Made by a program: the position numbers and the translations under genes | In this document: positions 34,725 to 44,040 of the stretch, one piece after another | How positions within the stretch are numbered: the stretch's first letter is position 1 | Layout: each line of letters begins with the position of its first letter | Assembly (NCBI RefSeq): GCF_026341815.1 | Contig: NZ_JAPENX010000001.1 | Coordinates: 2,232,001-2,296,000, forward strand | DNA from: Streptomyces sp. NBC_00572 | GTDB lineage: Bacteria > Actinomycetota > Actinomycetes > Streptomycetales > Streptomycetaceae | Length of the DNA: 64,000 bases | Direction of reading: 5' to 3' | Notes under the pieces: generated by a model | Seen by the model: only the letters and a program-made list of their open reading frames with translations | What the model was told of the DNA's origin: nothing | Database searches by the model: none

Positions 34725-36014
34725 CTAAGCGGACGGGGTGGACGAGGGGGTCGACGACGCGGGCTTGAGGAAAGTGTTCCAGCCGCCGGTCGGCTTCTGT
34801 CCCACTTCCAGCGAGCGCAGCCGCTGGAGGATCTTCGGGTCCTGGACGTCGAGCCAGTCGACGAACTGCTTGAAGGAGACGAGCCGGACGTCCTTCTTTC
34901 CGGCCATGCCCTTGAGCGCGTCCTCGACGGCGTCCATGTAGATGCCGCCGTTCCACTGCTCGAAGTGGTTGCCGATGAAGAAAGGCGCGCGATTCGACTC
35001 GTACGCGCGCGTGAAGCCGCCGAGAAGGGCTTCGGTCGCCTGCTTGCGCCAGCCCGGATAGCGCGAGGGCATGCCCTTCGTCGTGTTCTTCGACTGGTTG
35101 GCGAGCATGTTGTAGTCCATCGACAGGACCTCGAAGGAGTGCCCGGGGAAGGGCACGGCCTGCAGCGGGAGGTCCCAGATGCCCTGGCGCTTGGTGGGCC
35201 ACATCTGCCGGCCGCCGGGCGAGCTGGCGTCGTAACGCCAGTTGAGCCGCTTGGCGGTGGGCAGCAGGTTGTCCTGGCCGAGGAGGCAGGGGGTACGGCC
35301 GCCGACGAGCTCCTTGGAGTAGTCGAAGGGCAGCGGGTCGAGGTCGGTCCAGCCGCTGTTCGTCTTCCACTCGGTGACGAACTTCATGGCCTGGTCGATC
35401 TCGCTCTGCCACTGGGCCGGGGTCCAGTTGCCGACGGAGCCGGAGCCGCCGCAGAAGTGCCCGTTGAAGTGGGTGCCGATCTCGTGGCCTTCGAGCCAGG
35501 CCTGCCGGACGTACTTCAGCGTGTCCTTGATGTGGTCGTCGGTGAGGTAGCCGATGTCCGAGGCGCCGACGCGGTTGTTCGGCGGGCGGTAGAGGTTCTT
35601 CTTCGACTCGGGGAGGACGTAGATCCCGGAGAGGAAGAAGGTCATCGCCGCGTCGTGGTTCTTGGCGAGTTCGAGGAAGCGCGGGAAGAGGCCGTTGCCG
35701 ACCTCTCCGGCGCCGTCCCAGGAGAAGATCACGAACTGGGGCGGGGTCTGGCCGGGTTCGAGCGGGACGGGGGCGTCGGGCTGGTGCGGCTGCTTCCCGG
35801 TGTCGGCGGTGGAACCGTCACCGATGAGACGGACGTCGTCCTTGGTCGGGGTGGCCGTGCTCGGGTCCGCCGAGACGTCACCCCCCTTGCCCGGTCCGGA
35901 ACGCCCCGGCTTGTCCTGGTTGCCGGTGCTGCACGCGGCGATTCCCATCGCCGCCGCGGCGCCAACGCCTGCCCCGAGCAGCCCCCTTCGACTGATCCCG
36001 CTGATCCCGCGCAT
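34725..36014 (-). CDS. Secreted NodB-fold (polysaccharide deacetylase-like) lipoprotein
   Basis: I start this at ATG 36014; the product has 429 residues. The N-terminus has a twin-arginine-like RRGLLGAG and a lipobox GIAAC, so export is as a lipoprotein. After a Ser/Pro-rich linker it has a NodB-like fold: VIFSWDGAGE holds an Asp, HEIGTHFNGH has the two metal His, and FFIGNHFEQW is late. The family deacetylates cell-wall or capsule sugars, though this subgroup is divergent. It lies between the cytochrome genes and the phosphatase. Confidence 0.8.
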   Translation of the reverse strand: MRGISGISRRGLLGAGVGAAAAMGIAACSTGNQDKPGRSGPGKGGDVSADPSTATPTKDDVRLIGDGSTADTGKQPHQPDAPVPLEPGQTPPQFVIFSWDGAGEVGNGLFPRFLELAKNHDAAMTFFLSGIYVLPESKKNLYRPPNNRVGASDIGYLTDDHIKDTLKYVRQAWLEGHEIGTHFNGHFCGGSGSVGNWTPAQWQSEIDQAMKFVTEWKTNSGWTDLDPLPFDYSKELVGGRTPCLLGQDNLLPTAKRLNWRYDASSPGGRQMWPTKRQGIWDLPLQAVPFPGHSFEVLSMDYNMLANQSKNTTKGMPSRYPGWRKQATEALLGGFTRAYESNRAPFFIGNHFEQWNGGIYMDAVEDALKGMAGKKDVRLVSFKQFVDWLDVQDPKILQRLRSLEVGQKPTGGWNTFLKPASSTPSSTPSA

Positions 36015-36118
36015 GACATCCCCATTCGCGCTGACGTATGAACTGAACGTCATCCAAACCGACAATGAGTGAGATGCCGGGAGGAACACGGAGGTTCCGG
36101 GAATTCGCACAAAAATTT

Positions 36119-36159
36119 CAGGGCGGTCAGGTTGGCATGAACACCACCTGACCGCCCTG
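36119..36159 (-). terminator. Intrinsic terminator with U tract after the histidine phosphatase gene
   Basis: CAGGGCGGTCAGGT (36119-36132) and ACCTGACCGCCCTG (36146-36159) pair perfectly. On the minus strand the stem is followed by TGAAATTTTTG, a run of Ts that is uncommon in this genome type. It ends the hemL-phosphatase unit. Confidence 0.85.
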
Positions 36160-36248
36160 CACTGTGGACCGTGCGCTCCCGCGCTGTCCAGCGGGGCCGT
36201 ACTCCTTCACCGAAGGACTACACCTCGCCCCGGAAGAACCCGGAAGAA

Positions 36249-36953
36249 CTACGCCCCGAAGGCCTTCGACTTCCCCTTCACCGGCTTCGCACCGGCAAGA
36301 AGATGCGCCGGGACGAGGTCCCGGGCCGGCTCGCTGTACCCGACCGAGACGATCTTGTCGCCCTTGTACGTGAACGAGGTCAGCGAGGCGAGCGTGCACT
36401 GCCGCCGCCGCGGGTCGTGCCACAGCCGGCGCTTCTCCACGAAGCTGCGGACGATCCAGATCGGCAGCTGATGGCTGACCAGGACCGCCTCGTGCCCGCG
36501 GGCCGCGTCCTTCGCCGCGTCGAGCGCGCCCATCATGCGGACGACCTGCTCGACGTACGGCTCGCCCCAGGACGGCTGGAACGGATTCGTCAGGTGCTTC
36601 CAGTTCGCCGGCTTGCGCAGCGCCCCGTCACCGACGCCGAAGGTCTTGCCCTCGAAGACGTTCGCCGCCTCGATGAGCCGCTCGTCGCTCGCCAGATCCA
36701 GACCGTGCGACTTGGCGACCGGCGTGGCCGTCTCCTGCGCCCGCTCCAGCGGGGAGGCGACGACGTACGTGATGTCCCGGTCGGCCAGGTGCTCGGCGAC
36801 CCGGTCCGCCATCTGCCGGCCCAGCTCGGAGAGGTGGTAGCCGGGGCGACGCCCGTAGAGGACACCGTCGGGGTTGTGCACCTCACCGTGCCGCATCAGA
36901 TGGACGACGGTGATGTCCTGGTCGCTCTTCGGGGAGCTCGTCACGTCGCTCAT
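36249..36953 (-). CDS. Histidine phosphatase family protein
   Basis: This 234-residue protein begins with the RHG motif ([15 protein letters not shown]), has RAQETATP and the second His in LVSHQLPI. These define the acid phosphatase/phosphoglycerate mutase superfamily, working through a phospho-His. Its start overlaps the hemL stop (ATGA), so it is coupled to haem synthesis; a role as a dephosphorylating step of a haem or precorrin-type metabolite is only suggestive. The C-terminal Lys/Ala tail ([12 protein letters not shown]) is unremarkable. Confidence 0.88.
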   Translation of the reverse strand: MSDVTSSPKSDQDITVVHLMRHGEVHNPDGVLYGRRPGYHLSELGRQMADRVAEHLADRDITYVVASPLERAQETATPVAKSHGLDLASDERLIEAANVFEGKTFGVGDGALRKPANWKHLTNPFQPSWGEPYVEQVVRMMGALDAAKDAARGHEAVLVSHQLPIWIVRSFVEKRRLWHDPRRRQCTLASLTSFTYKGDKIVSVGYSEPARDLVPAHLLAGAKPVKGKSKAFGA

Positions 36954-38257
36954 GCCGTCGCCTCCGCGGCGGCGCGGGCGGCGGCCGGCAGGGCGGCGGC
37001 GATCCGCTCGATCGCCCGCTCGTCGTGGGAGGCCGAGACGAACCAGGACTCGAACGCGGACGGCGGCAGGTAGACGCCGTCGGCCAGCATCGAGTGGAAG
37101 AAGGCGTTGAAGCGGAAGGCCTCCTGCTGCTTCGCCTCGTCGTAGTTGCGCACCTCGTCCGCGGCGAAGAAGACCGAGAACATGTTGGACGCGGTCTGCA
37201 GCCGGTGCGCCACGCCCTCCTTCGCGAGCGCGCCGGTGACCAGGCCCTGGATCTCCTTCGAGACCGCGTTCACCTTGGCGTACGCCGCGTCGTCGAGCAG
37301 CCGCAACTGCGCGAGCCCGGCGGCGGTCGCGATCGGGTTACCGGAGAGGGTGCCCGCCTGGTAGACCGGCCCGGCCGGGGCGAGGTGACCCATGACGTCG
37401 GCGCGGCCACCGAACGCGGCGGCCGGGAAGCCACCGCCCATGACCTTGCCGAAGGTCAGCAGGTCGGCCTTGACGCCGTCGACGCCGTACCAGCCCGCCT
37501 TCGACGTACGGAAACCGGTCATCACCTCGTCGGAGATGTACAGCGCGCCGTTCTCCCCGCACAGGTCCGCCAGGCCCTGGTTGAAGCCGGCGGCCGGCGG
37601 CACGACGCCCATGTTGCCGGGCGAGGCCTCGGTGATGACACAGGCGATCTCGCCCGGGTGCGCGGCGAACGCGGCCCGTACGGCCTCCAGGTCGTTGTAG
37701 GGGAGCACGATCGTGTCCCCGGCCTGGGCGCCGGTCACGCCGGGCGTGTCGGGAAGGCCCAGGGTGGCGACGCCGGAACCGGCCGCAGCGAGCAGCGCGT
37801 CCACGTGGCCGTGGTAGCAGCCCGCGAACTTCACGACCTTGGCACGCCCGGTGAAACCGCGGGCGAGCCGGATCGCGGACATCGTCGCCTCGGTGCCGGA
37901 GGAGACGAGCCGCACCTGCTCGACGGGCTCGACGCGCGCCACGATCTCCTCGGCGAGCGCGACCTCGCCCTCGCCCGGCGTGCCGAAGGAGGTGCCGCGG
38001 ACGACGGCCTGCTGCACCGCGGCGGTGACCTCGGGGTGCGCGTGGCCGAGGATCATCGGACCCCACGAGCACACCAGGTCGACGTACTCACGACCGTCGG
38101 CGTCGGTGAGGTAGGGACCGGAACCGGACACCATGAACCGGGGCGTTCCGCCCACGGCCCGGAAGGCACGCACCGGTGAGTTCACGCCGCCGGGCGTCAC
38201 GAGGGAAGCGCGGTCGAAAAGCGTCTGTGAGACTGGGGCTTCGTATGAATACGGCAC
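36950..38257 (-). CDS. hemL: Glutamate-1-semialdehyde 2,1-aminomutase
   Basis: I start this at GTG 38257 ([10 protein letters not shown]), with AGGA seven bases upstream; the product has 435 residues. PLP-fold signatures are [23 protein letters not shown] (Asp243) and [13 protein letters not shown] (Lys271, the Schiff-base lysine). It converts glutamate-1-semialdehyde to 5-aminolevulinate, the C5 route to haem. A longer N-terminal extension is rejected for lack of a start site. The gene is coupled to the histidine phosphatase downstream. Confidence 0.95.
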   Translation of the reverse strand: MPYSYEAPVSQTLFDRASLVTPGGVNSPVRAFRAVGGTPRFMVSGSGPYLTDADGREYVDLVCSWGPMILGHAHPEVTAAVQQAVVRGTSFGTPGEGEVALAEEIVARVEPVEQVRLVSSGTEATMSAIRLARGFTGRAKVVKFAGCYHGHVDALLAAAGSGVATLGLPDTPGVTGAQAGDTIVLPYNDLEAVRAAFAAHPGEIACVITEASPGNMGVVPPAAGFNQGLADLCGENGALYISDEVMTGFRTSKAGWYGVDGVKADLLTFGKVMGGGFPAAAFGGRADVMGHLAPAGPVYQAGTLSGNPIATAAGLAQLRLLDDAAYAKVNAVSKEIQGLVTGALAKEGVAHRLQTASNMFSVFFAADEVRNYDEAKQQEAFRFNAFFHSMLADGVYLPPSAFESWFVSASHDERAIERIAAALPAAARAAAEATA

Positions 38258-38526
38258 TGTGATCCTGACCTGCGAGAACGACTTCGGGCACGACATCGGG
38301 AACGGAGGGACGGTGTGAACATCCTGGGTATTACGCCGGGGCGTTCGCCCTCCGCGTCTGCGAAACTGGGGCGTCATAGGGATGACTCACGGAATCCATG
38401 GTGTCAGAGGCCACGGCGTTCTTGCGGACAGGTGTTTCACCGTACGAACGCGGGGGAGGTCACTGACACGATGATCGGGTTGCGCGGCGGGGTCGTGTTG
38501 CCGAGAAAAAGCAGTCGGGTGGAGAT

Positions 38527-39153
38527 ATGCATCGCGGTGGCGGACCGGGCGAGGGGACGGACGATCTGGGTCCGGAGTCTGCCCGCCGGGGGAGGCACCG
38601 GCGCCGGCGGAGCGAGGACCCGAGCTCGGGAGCCCAGGGCACTCCAGGCATTCCAGGCATCCCGGGGACATCGGGCCCTCCGGGAGAACCGGTCACCGGA
38701 AGCGGGAGTGGCCGGTTGGGGGTGACGTACAAGTACTTCGGCGCGCCCGACGGCGCCACGGCGGCGCGCGTCCCGATCTCGATGCGCCCCGAGGAGCTCG
38801 GCGGCGACGAGCTCGGCATGGGCGGCATGTTCACCAAGATCAAGCCGGAGACCATAGCGGCCATGGTCCTGACCGGCATCCAGGGCATGCCCCTCAACAA
38901 GGTGCCGCCGCTGGAGCTGGTGGTCCTCCACCCGGACTACGCGGTGGTGAAGCTGCCGATGACCGTCGTCGACCCGCTCCGCGCCATCGGCGAGGAATCG
39001 GTCGGCGCCGCCGCCTTCATCTGGTCCACGGTCCCCGACCGCGGCGGCCCGCGCGACGCGTTCGACGTCTACCAGCTGCTGCACGAGTGGCAGGACTTCT
39101 CGGTCCGCCTCCACGAGGCGGGCCACCAGCCGTACTGCCTGGTGTGGCCGTAG
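38527..39153 (+). CDS. Hypothetical protein with N-terminal collagen-like tract
   Basis: This 208-residue frame starts at ATG 38527. Residues 1-35 are basic and disordered, residues 38-55 are a run of Gly-x-y triplets (GTPGIPGIPGTSGPPGEP), then GSGSGRLG and a conserved-looking domain (TYKYFGAPDGATAARVPIS to the end). A GTG at 38719 (GVTYKYFG) is an alternative start that would drop the collagen-like part. The C-terminal domain, about 140 residues, is a family I only know as a Streptomyces hypothetical. Confidence 0.7.
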   Translation: MHRGGGPGEGTDDLGPESARRGRHRRRRSEDPSSGAQGTPGIPGIPGTSGPPGEPVTGSGSGRLGVTYKYFGAPDGATAARVPISMRPEELGGDELGMGGMFTKIKPETIAAMVLTGIQGMPLNKVPPLELVVLHPDYAVVKLPMTVVDPLRAIGEESVGAAAFIWSTVPDRGGPRDAFDVYQLLHEWQDFSVRLHEAGHQPYCLVWP

Positions 39154-39157
39154 GGAC

Positions 39158-39242
39158 GCGGTAGGGCGTCAGGCCCGCGTCCCGGCGTCTCGCGCGGCAG
39201 GGGCGCGGTAGGGCGTCAGGCCCGCTTCTCGGCGTCTCGCGC
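39158..39242. repeat. Two tandem 38-base units, period 47
   Basis: Unit 39158-39195 and unit 39205-39242 match at 36 of 38 bases (GCGGTAGGGCGTCAGGCCCG shared start). Unit 2 covers the permease stop (39216), so unit 1 duplicates the end of that gene just outside it. Confidence 0.75.
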
Positions 39243-41198
39243 CGCTTCCGCGGCCTTCGCCGCCCTCGCGCGCTCGGCGGCCAGCTCGCGAGCGGAGGCC
39301 AGCCGGTACGGCACGTCGATGACGACGACGTTCTTCATGAACAGCAGCCGGGTCTTGAGGCGCAGCGCGCTCTGGTTGTGCAGCGGCTGCTCCCACCAGT
39401 GCCCCACCACGTACTCGGGGATGACCACCGAGATCACCGCGTCCCCCGTCCGCTCGGGCGCGTCCCGGACGTGCCGCAGGATCGGCTGGACGATCGAGCG
39501 GTACGGGGAGCTGAGCACCCGCAGGGGTACGTCGATGCCGCGGGCCGCCCAGGTCGCGCGGAGCACCTCCGCCTCCGCCGGGTCCTCGGCGACGGTGACG
39601 GCCGTGAGCGAGGCGGGACGCAGGGTCTTCGCGTACGACAGGGCCCGGAGGCTGGGTGCGTTGACCGAGGCCACCAGGACGAGGACGTGGTTCTCGGCGA
39701 GGGCGTGGGGCCGCTCGTGGGGGTCGACGGCGACCTCGGCGGCGACGGCGTCGTAGTGCCGCCGCACCCCTTTCATCCCGGCGAAGAGCACCGGCATCGC
39801 GATGACGACGAGCCAGGCGCCGTGGGTGAACTTGGTGATGAGCACGATGACGAGGACGACCGCCGTCAGACAGGCGCCGAAGGCGTTGATCGTGAGCCGG
39901 CGGTGGATGTTGTGACGGTCGGCGCGCCCGGCGGGTGTGGCGAGTTCTCGCCGCCAGTGCTTGACCATCCCGGCCTGGGAAAGGGTGAAGGAAACGAAGA
40001 CGCCGAGGATGTAGAGCTGGATGAGGCGGGTCAGCTCCGCGTCGAAGGCGACGATGAGGACGATCGCGGCGAGCGCGAGGAGGACGATGCCGTTGGAGTA
40101 GACGAGCCGGTCGCCGCGGTGGAAGAGCTGGCGCGGCGCGTAGCGGTCACGGCCGAGCACGGAGGCGAGCATCGGGAAGCCGTTGAAGGCGGTGTTGGCC
40201 GCCAGGATCAGGACGCCCGCGGTGACGGCCTGGAGCACGTAGAAGAGGACGTGCCAGTCGCCGAAGGTGGCCCGTCCGATCTGCGCGAGCGCGGTGGACA
40301 TCGGGGTGCCGGGCGGGAGTCCGAGTTCGGTGGGGTCCTCGGCGACATGGACCTCGTAGACCATCGCGAGCACGGTGATCCCGAAGAACATGGTCACGGA
40401 CAGCCCGCCCATGATCGCGAGCGTCATCGCCGCGTTGCGGCTCTTGGGCTTGGCGAACGCCGGTACGCCGTTGCTCACGGCCTCGACACCGGTCAGCGCG
40501 GTGCAGCCGGAGGCGAAGGCACGCAGGGCGAGCAGCACGAGCGCGATCCCCGAGTAGGTGGAGACCGCGTGGACGGGCAGGACCGCGGACTCGGCGCGGA
40601 TCGTCGAACCGGTCGCCATCCGTACGGCGGCCACCGCGAACATCAGGTAGATGACCGCGACGAAGGCGTACGTGGGGATGGCGAACCAGCGTCCCGACTC
40701 GCGTACTCCGCGCAGGTTCATCAAGGCGAGCAGGGCCACGAAGAACACCGACATGGCCACCGCGTGCCCGTCGAGCGAGGGGACGGCCGAGGTGATCGCG
40801 GCGACCCCGGAGACGACGGAGACGGCGACGGTCATCACGTAGTCGATGAGCAGCGCGGAGGCGGCGGTGAGCGCGGCGGTCTGCCCGAGGTTCTCGGCGG
40901 AGACGACATAGGCCCCGCCGCCGCCCGGATAGGCGTAACAGGTCTGCCGGTAGGAGGCGACGACGACCAGGAGCAGGATCACGATGCCGACCGCCGCGTA
41001 CCAGGCCAGATGGAGCACGGCGAGGCCGCCGAGGGCCAGGATCAGCAGGATCTCCTCGGTGGCGTACGCGACCGAGGAAAGCGGGTCGCTGCAGAAGATC
41101 GGCAGGGCGACCCGCTTCGGCAACAGGGTCTCCCCGAGCCGGCCGCTGTCCAACGGACGACCTACGAGCAGGCGTTTCGCCGCACTTCCAGCTCTCAT
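39216..41198 (-). CDS. APC superfamily amino acid permease with cytosolic tail
   Basis: I start this at ATG 41198 (MRAGSAAKRL); the product has 660 residues. Twelve hydrophobic helices include the early APC motif (ALPIFCSDPLSSVAYATEEI) and AYPGGGGAYVVSAENLGQTA. After the last helix a soluble region of about 170 residues begins around ALAENHVLVLVASVNAPS. It imports an amino acid or polyamine; the substrate is open. The stop lies in the 38-base repeat. Confidence 0.88.
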   Translation of the reverse strand: MRAGSAAKRLLVGRPLDSGRLGETLLPKRVALPIFCSDPLSSVAYATEEILLILALGGLAVLHLAWYAAVGIVILLLVVVASYRQTCYAYPGGGGAYVVSAENLGQTAALTAASALLIDYVMTVAVSVVSGVAAITSAVPSLDGHAVAMSVFFVALLALMNLRGVRESGRWFAIPTYAFVAVIYLMFAVAAVRMATGSTIRAESAVLPVHAVSTYSGIALVLLALRAFASGCTALTGVEAVSNGVPAFAKPKSRNAAMTLAIMGGLSVTMFFGITVLAMVYEVHVAEDPTELGLPPGTPMSTALAQIGRATFGDWHVLFYVLQAVTAGVLILAANTAFNGFPMLASVLGRDRYAPRQLFHRGDRLVYSNGIVLLALAAIVLIVAFDAELTRLIQLYILGVFVSFTLSQAGMVKHWRRELATPAGRADRHNIHRRLTINAFGACLTAVVLVIVLITKFTHGAWLVVIAMPVLFAGMKGVRRHYDAVAAEVAVDPHERPHALAENHVLVLVASVNAPSLRALSYAKTLRPASLTAVTVAEDPAEAEVLRATWAARGIDVPLRVLSSPYRSIVQPILRHVRDAPERTGDAVISVVIPEYVVGHWWEQPLHNQSALRLKTRLLFMKNVVVIDVPYRLASARELAAERARAAKAAEAARDAEKRA

Positions 41199-41301
41199 AA
41201 GTGCTGAAGTTAGGACGAATGGTATGTAATGCGCGGAAGCCGCGCCCTGTGGGGACCCCGTACGCCCGGTGGGAGCCCCGTACGAGGAAGGACCCTGACG
41301 C

Positions 41302-41754
41302 GTGAGCGGAGTACGAGGCGTGCGAGGAGTACGAATGGCCGGCGAGCCCATGCAGATCGGCGAGGTCGCCGCACGGACCGAACTGTCCCTGCGCACCATC
41401 CGGCAGTACGAGGACAGCGGCCTGGTCGTCCCGTCCGCGGCCTCGCCCGGCGGCTTCCCGCTCTACACGGACGCGGACGTGTCCCGGCTGATGGTCGTCC
41501 GCCGGATGAAGCCGCTCGGTTTCACCCTCGACGAGACGCGCGAACTCCTCACGGCCGTGGACCTGCTCGCCGCCGAGCGCGCGGGCACGGACACCGAGCT
41601 CGACCCGGACGAGCGGGCCGTGCTCGTGGCCCGCGTCCGCGGCTACGAGCAGGCCGCCGCGGAGCGGGTCGCCGAACTGCGGGCCCAGCTCTCCCGCGCG
41701 GAGGAGTTCGCCGACTCCCTCCGCCGCACCCGCCTCACCGCGACCCCGGCCTGA
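41302..41754 (+). CDS. MerR family transcriptional regulator
   Basis: This 150-residue protein starts at GTG 41302, nine bases after AAGGA. The MerR winged HTH is at about residues 17-85 (MQIGEVAARTELSLRTIRQY, then GFPLYTDADVSRLMVVRRMK), and a long coiled coil follows (VRGYEQAAAERVAELRAQLS). There are no Cys for a metal site, so the ligand is probably a small molecule or drug. It is divergent from the APC permease by about 100 bases, so the permease may be its target. Confidence 0.88.
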   Translation: MSGVRGVRGVRMAGEPMQIGEVAARTELSLRTIRQYEDSGLVVPSAASPGGFPLYTDADVSRLMVVRRMKPLGFTLDETRELLTAVDLLAAERAGTDTELDPDERAVLVARVRGYEQAAAERVAELRAQLSRAEEFADSLRRTRLTATPA

Positions 41755-41818
41755 CGGCGACACCGGCCTGACAGGCGAACGGGCGGACGGGCGGACGGCG
41801 GGCGGCTCTTGCGTCGAG

Positions 41819-42667
41819 TCAGACCGCGAGCGCCTCGGCCAGGGCTCGGAAGAAGCGCGCGTAGGCGGCCGGGCTGGGCGGGGTCTCCGGGTTCCAGGGT
41901 GTGAACCGGGCTCCGGACAGGGCCTCGTCCGGCGCCGTGGCATGGGCCCGGCTGTCGAAGAGGACCAGGTCGGGGCGGAGATCGGCGGCGCGGTCCCAGT
42001 CCCCGGTGAGCCAGTTCGCCCCGGGACCGGGACCCGGGTCGACGAGCCGGACGCCCAGCTCGGCGAGTCTCGCCAGCTCGGGCCAGGCGAGCGGCCGGGC
42101 CAGATGCACCTGGTCGGGCCCGGCCCCGGAGAGCGCGAGCACGGCGAACCCGGACCGGGCGGCCACCTCCCGGAGCGCGTCCTCGGCGGCCCGGAGCTCG
42201 GCCGGGGAACCCTCGGCGGGGGTTTCGGCGCGCGGCGCGGCCCCCAGGCTCACCGCCAGCGCGCCGAAGCGATCGAGGATCGCCGGCAGGGTGAGCTCGT
42301 TGCCGACCGAGAGCGCGACGAGCGGCACCCCGAGCCGTTCGGCGACGGCCTCGTCGAGCGCGTAGGGGCTCTTCCCGTCGTAGGTCACGTCGACGATCAC
42401 GTCCGGCCGGAGCTCGCGCAGCAGTCCCTCGTCCAGGACCCGGCCCGGCCCGAGGTACGTCACCGCGGCCGCCCGCAGCCCGCCCTCCTTCGCCGGATCG
42501 AGGACCTCGCCGTCGTGGCCGGAGCCGTACACGGCGACCGGCGTCACGCCCAGGTCACACAGGGCGGCCCCGGCCCGTACGTACGCGATCACCCTCCGCG
42601 GCACCCGTGCCGCCCCCAACTCCGTACCCCTGTCGTCCGTGAATCCCCATGCCTGTGCCCCGGACAT
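41819..42667 (-). CDS. FepB/BtuF-like siderophore-binding fold protein without signal peptide
   Basis: This 282-residue protein has the periplasmic-binding type III (Fe-siderophore) pattern: RVIAYVRAGAALCDLGVTPV, LRELRPDVIVDVTYDGKSP and a late SRAHATAPDEALSG. Normal relatives carry a signal peptide or lipobox; this one starts MSGAQAWGF with none, and no in-frame upstream start would provide one. It may be cytosolic or the signal may be lost. No ABC transporter genes adjoin it. Confidence 0.78.
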   Translation of the reverse strand: MSGAQAWGFTDDRGTELGAARVPRRVIAYVRAGAALCDLGVTPVAVYGSGHDGEVLDPAKEGGLRAAAVTYLGPGRVLDEGLLRELRPDVIVDVTYDGKSPYALDEAVAERLGVPLVALSVGNELTLPAILDRFGALAVSLGAAPRAETPAEGSPAELRAAEDALREVAARSGFAVLALSGAGPDQVHLARPLAWPELARLAELGVRLVDPGPGPGANWLTGDWDRAADLRPDLVLFDSRAHATAPDEALSGARFTPWNPETPPSPAAYARFFRALAEALAV

Positions 42668-42775
42668 ACGGCTGCTCCCTCCCCGGCCGGAATGTGCCTC
42701 TTCCGGTCACCTTGGAGCGGTTCCACGGCCCGCACAAGAGGGCCTGCCGGCCGTGCGCGCCACCGGGGCCCGCCC

Positions 42776-42799
42776 GGTCCGGGACCAAGGTCCCGGACC
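42776..42799. repeat. Near-perfect 24-base palindrome
   Basis: GGTCCGGGACC (42776-42786) and GGTCCCGGACC (42789-42799) are inverted copies around AA. It lies in the 270-base gap between the FepB-like gene and the next gene, and may be a hairpin attenuator or terminator for a leftward or rightward RNA. Confidence 0.5.
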
Positions 42800-42937
42800 C
42801 CCTGCCGAAAGTCCCCCAGGGTGGTGTTAACTGAACACGTCGGGAGGAAGCAGGAGGAATCGTCGACGCCCTCGTGCCCCCGCGCCACCTGCCCGGGCGC
42901 GCAGCGTACGGGCGGCCCTCACGCCCTGGAGTGAGTC

Positions 42938-43186
42938 ATGTCCTTGCCCGGCCAGTTCTCCGACCCCCGTGTGATCACGCTCTTCGGCCTACTCGCCGTC
43001 TCGACGGTGGTGTGGCTGTCGCTCGGTCTGCGCGCCCGCGCCCGCGACCGCCGTGACCGGGCGCGCACTCCGCTGGAGCGGGTCTGGCATCCGCAGGAGT
43101 CGATAGAGCTGACGCCCGCGGAGGAGCACACCTTCGGCCAGGTCGTCTCGCGGCTCTCCCTGGGCTCGGCGGGCCGCCTGCGCTGA
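42938..43186 (+). CDS. Small single-span membrane protein
   Basis: This 82-residue protein starts at ATG 42938. It has one hydrophobic helix at about residues 11-30 (RVITLFGLLAVSTVVWLSLG), a basic stretch (RARARDRRDRAR) and then an acidic tail that includes PAEEHTFGQVVSRLSLG. It looks like a type of small Streptomyces membrane protein with unknown role. Confidence 0.65.
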   Translation: MSLPGQFSDPRVITLFGLLAVSTVVWLSLGLRARARDRRDRARTPLERVWHPQESIELTPAEEHTFGQVVSRLSLGSAGRLR

Positions 43187-43263
43187 GCGGCGGCGCTCCC
43201 CGGGCCTCGGCCGGCCGCCTGCGCCGAGCCGCGCCTCTCCGGGAGTCCGTGCGGCCGACGGTT

Positions 43264-43384
43264 CTCAGACCCCTCAGGCCTCTCAGGCCCCTTAAGCCCC
43301 TCAGTCCCTTCAGAACCCTCAGGCCGGCAGAACCCTCAGGCCTCTCAGACCGCTCAGGCCTCTCAGACCGCTCAGGCCTCCCAG
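43264..43384. repeat. Nine-base tandem repeat CTCAGGCCT / CTCAGACCG
   Basis: About 13 units begin at 43264, 43273, 43282, 43291, 43300, 43309, 43318, 43326, 43335, 43344, 43353, 43362 and 43371, with a final degenerate copy at 43380. All steps are nine bases except one of eight. The unit is short, C-rich and imperfect. The stop of the minus-strand DinB gene (43372) falls inside the array. Confidence 0.85.
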
Positions 43385-43956
43385 GCGCGCGGATCGCGGC
43401 CCGTCGTCGCGAGCAGCCGCTCGAAGAGGGTGGCGTCGGCGGGCAGGTCGACGGCCTCCCCGAAGACGCTCATCTTCCGGGCCATGGGCGCCATCCGCTC
43501 CACCTCCTCGACGAGCCCCTCGACCACGGCCGGGTCGGGTGCGAAGCTCCGCCCGGTGGCACGGGCCAGGTCCCAGGCGTGCACGGTCAGGTCGAGCAGC
43601 ACCATGGATCCGACGGCCCGCGCCGGCATCCCCATGCCCCCGGTGGTGCCCTCCTCGGCGCCGGGCGCCGACCAGGCCTCGACGAGCTTCCCGGCCTCGA
43701 TCTCGAAGCGGTCCCGCCATTCGGCCTCGGCGAGCCAGTCCTTGGTGGAGTCGAGATCGGCGGCCTGCTTGGCGGCGAGCGCCTGGAAGTGCACGACGAC
43801 GCCGAGGAGATGGTTCAGCAGGGCGCGGACGTCGTACTCGGCACAGGGCGTGGGCGCACCGAGCGAGGCGTCGTCGATGTCCCTGACCAGCGGCGTGGCA
43901 CGGGTGGCGGCACTGCGGAGCAGATCGCCGATGCGGGGCGGGGCCTGGTTCGTCAT
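43372..43956 (-). CDS. TIGR03086-type DinB/maleylpyruvate isomerase-like protein
   Basis: This 194-residue protein (ATG 43956) has the DinB_2 four-helix pattern with His and Asp/Glu metal ligands (LLNHLLGVVVHFQALA, then LDLTVHAWDLARATG). This subgroup includes mycothiol-dependent isomerases and mycothiol S-transferases, which suits an actinobacterium. Its TGA stop lies in the nine-base repeat, and the following units provide further in-frame TGA codons. Confidence 0.85.
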   Translation of the reverse strand: MTNQAPPRIGDLLRSAATRATPLVRDIDDASLGAPTPCAEYDVRALLNHLLGVVVHFQALAAKQAADLDSTKDWLAEAEWRDRFEIEAGKLVEAWSAPGAEEGTTGGMGMPARAVGSMVLLDLTVHAWDLARATGRSFAPDPAVVEGLVEEVERMAPMARKMSVFGEAVDLPADATLFERLLATTGRDPRAWEA

Positions 43957-44040
43957 GGGGGCGACGCTAGAGCAGCCTGCCCACCCCCGTCTTGAAGAAA
44001 CACGCCAGGGCGAGAATGAGACAGCCCCTAGCATCGGAGC

